A DNA stretch of 9,841 bases, taken from an uncultured Lachnospiraceae bacterium. GTDB lineage: Bacteria; Bacillota; Clostridia; Lachnospirales; Lachnospiraceae. The number at the start of each line of letters is the position of its first letter. Position 1 is the stretch's first letter. The stretch is from contig CAKRJK010000032.1 of assembly GCA_934351705.1 (NCBI GenBank), positions 1 to 9,841 on the forward strand, written 5' to 3'. The notes under the pieces were generated by a model. The model ran no database searches. It was not told where the DNA came from and was given only the letters and a program-made list of their open reading frames with translations. Shown piece by piece: positions 7,616 to 9,841 of this stretch. The position numbers and the translations under genes were made by a program.

Positions 7616-7647
7616 GGAAATAACAAAGGCAGAAAGAGAAGAGCAGG

Positions 7648-8244
7648 ATGACGGATCGGGATTTTTGTGAAGTTTATTACAAAAAAAGGGAAAGTACACA
7701 AAGCATAAAAGAGCTGAGAACGGAGGTCTTAGAGCAGGCGTTTTTTCAGAGCTTTGGCGTGAGGTTTTCGGAACAGGCACTCAGACGGGAATCTTTTGGG
7801 AAACCTTATTATGATTTCGGGCAAACACAGGAGGCATGCGGATACTTTAATCTCAGCCATACAAAGGAGTTCGTTGCGGTGGCGTGTGCAAGCTGTGAGG
7901 TCGGCGTGGACATGGAATTTTCAAGAAAAGTATCGGAGGCGGCAATGCGAAGAAGCTGCACGGCACAGGAATACCGGACAATCATGGAATCGGATCTGCC
8001 GCAGAGGGAGTTTTTGAAGTACTGGACATTGAAAGAAAGCTATGTCAAAATGACGGGAGAGGGAATGAGCGTACCCTTTTCGGAAATCAATTTTGTGATT
8101 GATAAAAAAGAACACGGCTATGAGGTGCGTTCCAACAAGCGGGAATCCTTTTGGATCTATGAGATCGAGGATGGTTTTCTCTCGGTTTGTTTACCGCATG
8201 AAAAAGAGATACAGAAAGATTTTGTCAAAGTCATCAGATTGTAG
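7648..8244 (+). CDS. Sfp-type 4'-phosphopantetheinyl transferase
   Basis: This 198-residue enzyme is predicted to transfer the 4'-phosphopantetheine arm of coenzyme A onto a conserved serine of a carrier protein. The family motifs appear in order: GKPYY at 51-55, FNLSHT at 67-72, VGVDME at 85-90 with the Mg-binding Asp88 and Glu90, and WTLKESYVK at 126-134 with the catalytic/Mg-binding Glu130 and Lys134. This is the Sfp/Gsp two-lobe type rather than the ~120-residue AcpS type, but slightly shorter than Sfp. No carrier protein or NRPS/PKS gene is in the window, so its partner is unknown; it could serve fatty-acid ACP or a distant natural-product cluster. The ribosome binding site (AGAGAAGAG) is weak. 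The start fits the extended -10 promoter just upstream. Confidence 0.92.
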   Translation: MTDRDFCEVYYKKRESTQSIKELRTEVLEQAFFQSFGVRFSEQALRRESFGKPYYDFGQTQEACGYFNLSHTKEFVAVACASCEVGVDMEFSRKVSEAAMRRSCTAQEYRTIMESDLPQREFLKYWTLKESYVKMTGEGMSVPFSEINFVIDKKEHGYEVRSNKRESFWIYEIEDGFLSVCLPHEKEIQKDFVKVIRL

Positions 8245-8246
8245 CT

Positions 8247-8274
8247 GTGACAGGACAAAAACAAGTGGTAGGAT
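8247..8274 (+). promoter_or_regulatory. Weak candidate promoter of the lipoprotein gene
   Basis: GTGACA (8247-8252) and TAGGAT (8269-8274) are spaced by 16 bases, matching 5 of 6 and 4 of 6 consensus bases. A separate TATAAG at 8290-8295 lacks a good -35 box. There is no terminator hairpin in the 67-base gap after the transferase gene, so readthrough from that gene is an equally good explanation for expression. Confidence 0.3.
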
Positions 8275-8311
8275 AGTCTTAACAACTTTTATAAGATAAA
8301 GGAGAAGCGAT

Positions 8312-8980
8312 ATGAAGAAAAGAATTTTGGCAGTATGTTGTATGTTGACGATGGTGGGGGCATTGGTTGCCGGCTGCGGAACAACTACGGATGATACCAC
8401 AAACGGTACAAAAAAGACAAAAGAGGAGACAACAAAGGCAGTTACCTTAAAGAGAGGAACGACAGAGGACAGAGAGTACAAAAACAGCGGATTCGGAGTA
8501 TCTTTTTCTTTGCCGGAGAACGCAGAGTTTTGCAGTGACGAGCAGGTGATCAATATGCTTGGGGCAGACACGGATATTTTAGATGAGAACGGCGTATACG
8601 ATGCAGACACAATGCTTGATACAATGGACGGTATCTTATATGATTGTGTGGTACTGCTTTCCGACGGACAGTCTAATGTTTTGACAGCTTATGAGGATTT
8701 GGAAAAGTCAGGAAACGGAGCGAAAACCGAGAAAGAATATGCAGAGAAACTTGTGGCAGACATGGAGGACATGGAAGCGATGGGATACAAAACAGACGGT
8801 GTCACAAGTGAGACGATTAACGGAACGGAGTATACGACAGTCAAATGTGACGTAAAAGGGGTATATCAGAAATACTACATGAAAAAAGACGGTAAGTATA
8901 TGATTCTCTTTATGTCTACTTTTACTTCAGAGATGGAGCAGGAAGAGGCGGAATTTATGCAGGGTGTGACTTGTAAATAG
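8312..8980 (+). CDS. Hypothetical secreted lipoprotein
   Basis: This 222-residue protein has a clear lipoprotein signal: MKKR start, hydrophobic core and lipobox L-V-A-G-C with Cys at 22. A Thr/Lys-rich linker (about residues 24-46) is followed by a globular acidic domain that starts with YKNSGFGVSFSLPENAEF. The domain has alternating predicted strands and one helix and contains three acidic stretches; no catalytic motif is evident. It should be anchored to the outer face of the membrane. Uncharacterised lipoproteins with a similar linker and a G-x-G-V-x-F/L opening are common in Lachnospiraceae, but I recognise no functional family and assign none. AAAGGAGA at 8298-8304 supports the start. 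The gene is convergent with the ABC permease gene, with the large palindrome between them. Confidence 0.85.
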   Translation: MKKRILAVCCMLTMVGALVAGCGTTTDDTTNGTKKTKEETTKAVTLKRGTTEDREYKNSGFGVSFSLPENAEFCSDEQVINMLGADTDILDENGVYDADTMLDTMDGILYDCVVLLSDGQSNVLTAYEDLEKSGNGAKTEKEYAEKLVADMEDMEAMGYKTDGVTSETINGTEYTTVKCDVKGVYQKYYMKKDGKYMILFMSTFTSEMEQEEAEFMQGVTCK

Positions 8981-8993
8981 TATACGGGGCCAA

Positions 8994-9240
8994 TTCTGTC
9001 GGTCAAATGCCCGCAGGTAATGTCCGTTTCATTCGGATATTTTCGAGAATCTTTTGTGTGGCACTTACAGATGTCCGAAAAAACATAACCGAAGTATCAG
9101 ACTGTTTGAGACACGAATGTGTCGAGTTTCTGATACTTCGGTTTGCTTATGTTTTTTCGGGCATCTGTTTAGTGCCACTAAAAAGTTCTCGCTATATCCG
9201 AATGAAACGGACATTACCTGTGGGCATTTGACCGACAGAA
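8994..9240. repeat. 247-bp imperfect palindrome (foldback/MITE-like element or long hairpin RNA)
   Basis: The left arm (8994-9100) and right arm (9130-9240) are reverse complements with few differences. The outer 47 bases match at 46 positions; further in are matching blocks CGAGAA, GTGGCACT, ACAGATG-x-CCGAAAAAACATA and the innermost 13 bases ACCGAAGTATCAG. The differences are two single substitutions, three short unmatched stretches and a 5-base insertion (AGCAA) in the right arm. The 29-base centre holds a small hairpin GACAC-GAAT-GTGTC (9110-9123). It fills the gap between two convergent genes and encodes no credible protein. There is no transposase in the window, so it is not self-mobile. 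It could also work as a terminator for either gene, although it lacks a T tract. The repeat itself is certain; its nature is inferred. Confidence 0.93.
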
Positions 9241-9254
9241 ACCAAATAACTTCG

Positions 9255-9841
9255 TCAGTTCTTTTGGGATAAGCCCTTCTGGTACCATTTTTCGGCTAAA
9301 CCGATAAGTCCGTACAGTCCCATGGAAATGATACAGAGAATCACAATCGACATCAGCATCCAATCCATTTTAAAGACTTGGGAGGCATAGATGATCAGGT
9401 ATCCGAGACCGCGTTTGGAAGAGATAAATTCTCCGATAATGACACCGACCAGACACAGACCGATATTGACTTTGGCAAGGCTTAGCAATCTCGGGATGTT
9501 TGCGGGCAGCAGTACCTTTGTCAAAAGATGGCGTTTGCTGCCGCCGAGTGTCCGGATCAGTTTTAATTTATCGGAATCCACATCTTCAAATCCCTGGTGC
9601 AGACTTAGGATAGAGCCGAAAATCGCAACGGACATACCGGTTAGGATAATGGTTTTATAGTTTGCTCCGAGCCAGACAATCAGCAGAGGAGCTAAAGCGG
9701 ATTTTGGGAGACTGTTCAATATCACAAGGTAAGGCTCTAAGGTCTCTGACAATTTTCGGTTATACCAGAGGAGAACTGCAAACAGCAGTGAAAAAAACAA
9801 AACAAGTGTAAAACTCACAAGTGTTTCAAACAGGGTAACAC
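9255..9841 (-). CDS. ABC transporter permease, SsuC/TauC type (5' end beyond window)
   Basis: This membrane permease belongs to the nitrate/sulfonate/taurine-type importer family (BPD_transp_1), with only the C-terminal ~195 residues present. The reading frame is open to the window edge (it continues upstream as VTLFETL), so the GTG at 9816-9818 is an internal valine and not the start. Visible are about four to five hydrophobic segments, the NSLPKSALAPLLIVWLG stretch typical of this family, and an ATPase-docking EAA-like loop (LIRTLGGSKRHLLTKVLLP) followed by GEFISSKRGLGYLI. The substrate could be a sulfonate, taurine, a thiamine-precursor pyrimidine or similar; nothing here decides it. The partner ATPase and binding protein should lie to the right of the window. 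The stop codon is 15 bases from the palindrome. Confidence 0.9.
   Translation of the reverse strand, partial: VTLFETLVSFTLVLFFSLLFAVLLWYNRKLSETLEPYLVILNSLPKSALAPLLIVWLGANYKTIILTGMSVAIFGSILSLHQGFEDVDSDKLKLIRTLGGSKRHLLTKVLLPANIPRLLSLAKVNIGLCLVGVIIGEFISSKRGLGYLIIYASQVFKMDWMLMSIVILCIISMGLYGLIGLAEKWYQKGLSQKN

Noticed and set aside
9007..9231. Overlapping plus-strand frames of 72-74 codons inside the palindrome
   Set aside because: Composition mirrors the inverted repeat (similar peptides at both ends), with no ribosome binding site; not a gene.
9816..9818. GTG as the start of the ABC permease
   Set aside because: The frame is open upstream to the window edge with protein-like sequence, so the gene is truncated by the window.

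Overview
The window looks like a chromosomal segment from a low-to-moderate-GC Gram-positive anaerobe of class Clostridia, most likely Lachnospiraceae. This is inferred from the strong AGGAGG-type ribosome binding sites, lipoprotein signal peptides on the solute-binding protein, the xre-potABCD and copA-csoR-copZ gene orders, and a tRNA gene without an encoded CCA. No 16S gene or phylogenetic marker is present, so the genus cannot be named.

Region 1 (about 41-4383, minus strand) is a compact polyamine-uptake operon read right to left: an XRE/cupin regulator, then potA (ATPase), potB and potC (permeases) and potD (lipoprotein polyamine-binding protein). Genes overlap or are separated by about ten bases, and a 12-bp-stem terminator at 41-68 closes the operon. 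A TTGACA-N16-TATAAT promoter and a 19-bp inverted repeat that could be the regulator's operator lie upstream of the regulator gene.

Region 2 (4565-7443, plus strand) is a copper-efflux operon divergent from region 1: copA (Cu+ P1B-ATPase), csoR (copper-sensing repressor) and a small copZ-like chaperone. It starts from a full-consensus promoter (TTGACA-N17-TATAAT) followed at once by a CsoR-type palindrome, so a feedback loop can be read from the DNA: CsoR represses until Cu(I) releases it, CopZ carries copper and CopA exports it. A hairpin with T tracts on both strands ends this operon and also ends the convergent tRNA-Thr(CGU) gene.

Region 3 (7541-8980) holds tRNA-Thr (minus), then a stand-alone Sfp-type 4'-phosphopantetheinyl transferase and an unrecognised lipoprotein (both plus).

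Region 4 (8981-9254) is non-coding and almost filled by a 247-bp imperfect palindrome (8994-9240) between two convergent genes. It is the most unusual object in the window, either a foldback/MITE-like element or a long structured hairpin RNA. Region 5 (9255-9841, minus) is the 3' part of an ABC permease of the SsuC/TauC type, cut by the window edge.

Most of the window is ordinary housekeeping and accessory metabolism. I see no CRISPR array, insertion sequence, phage or defence system.
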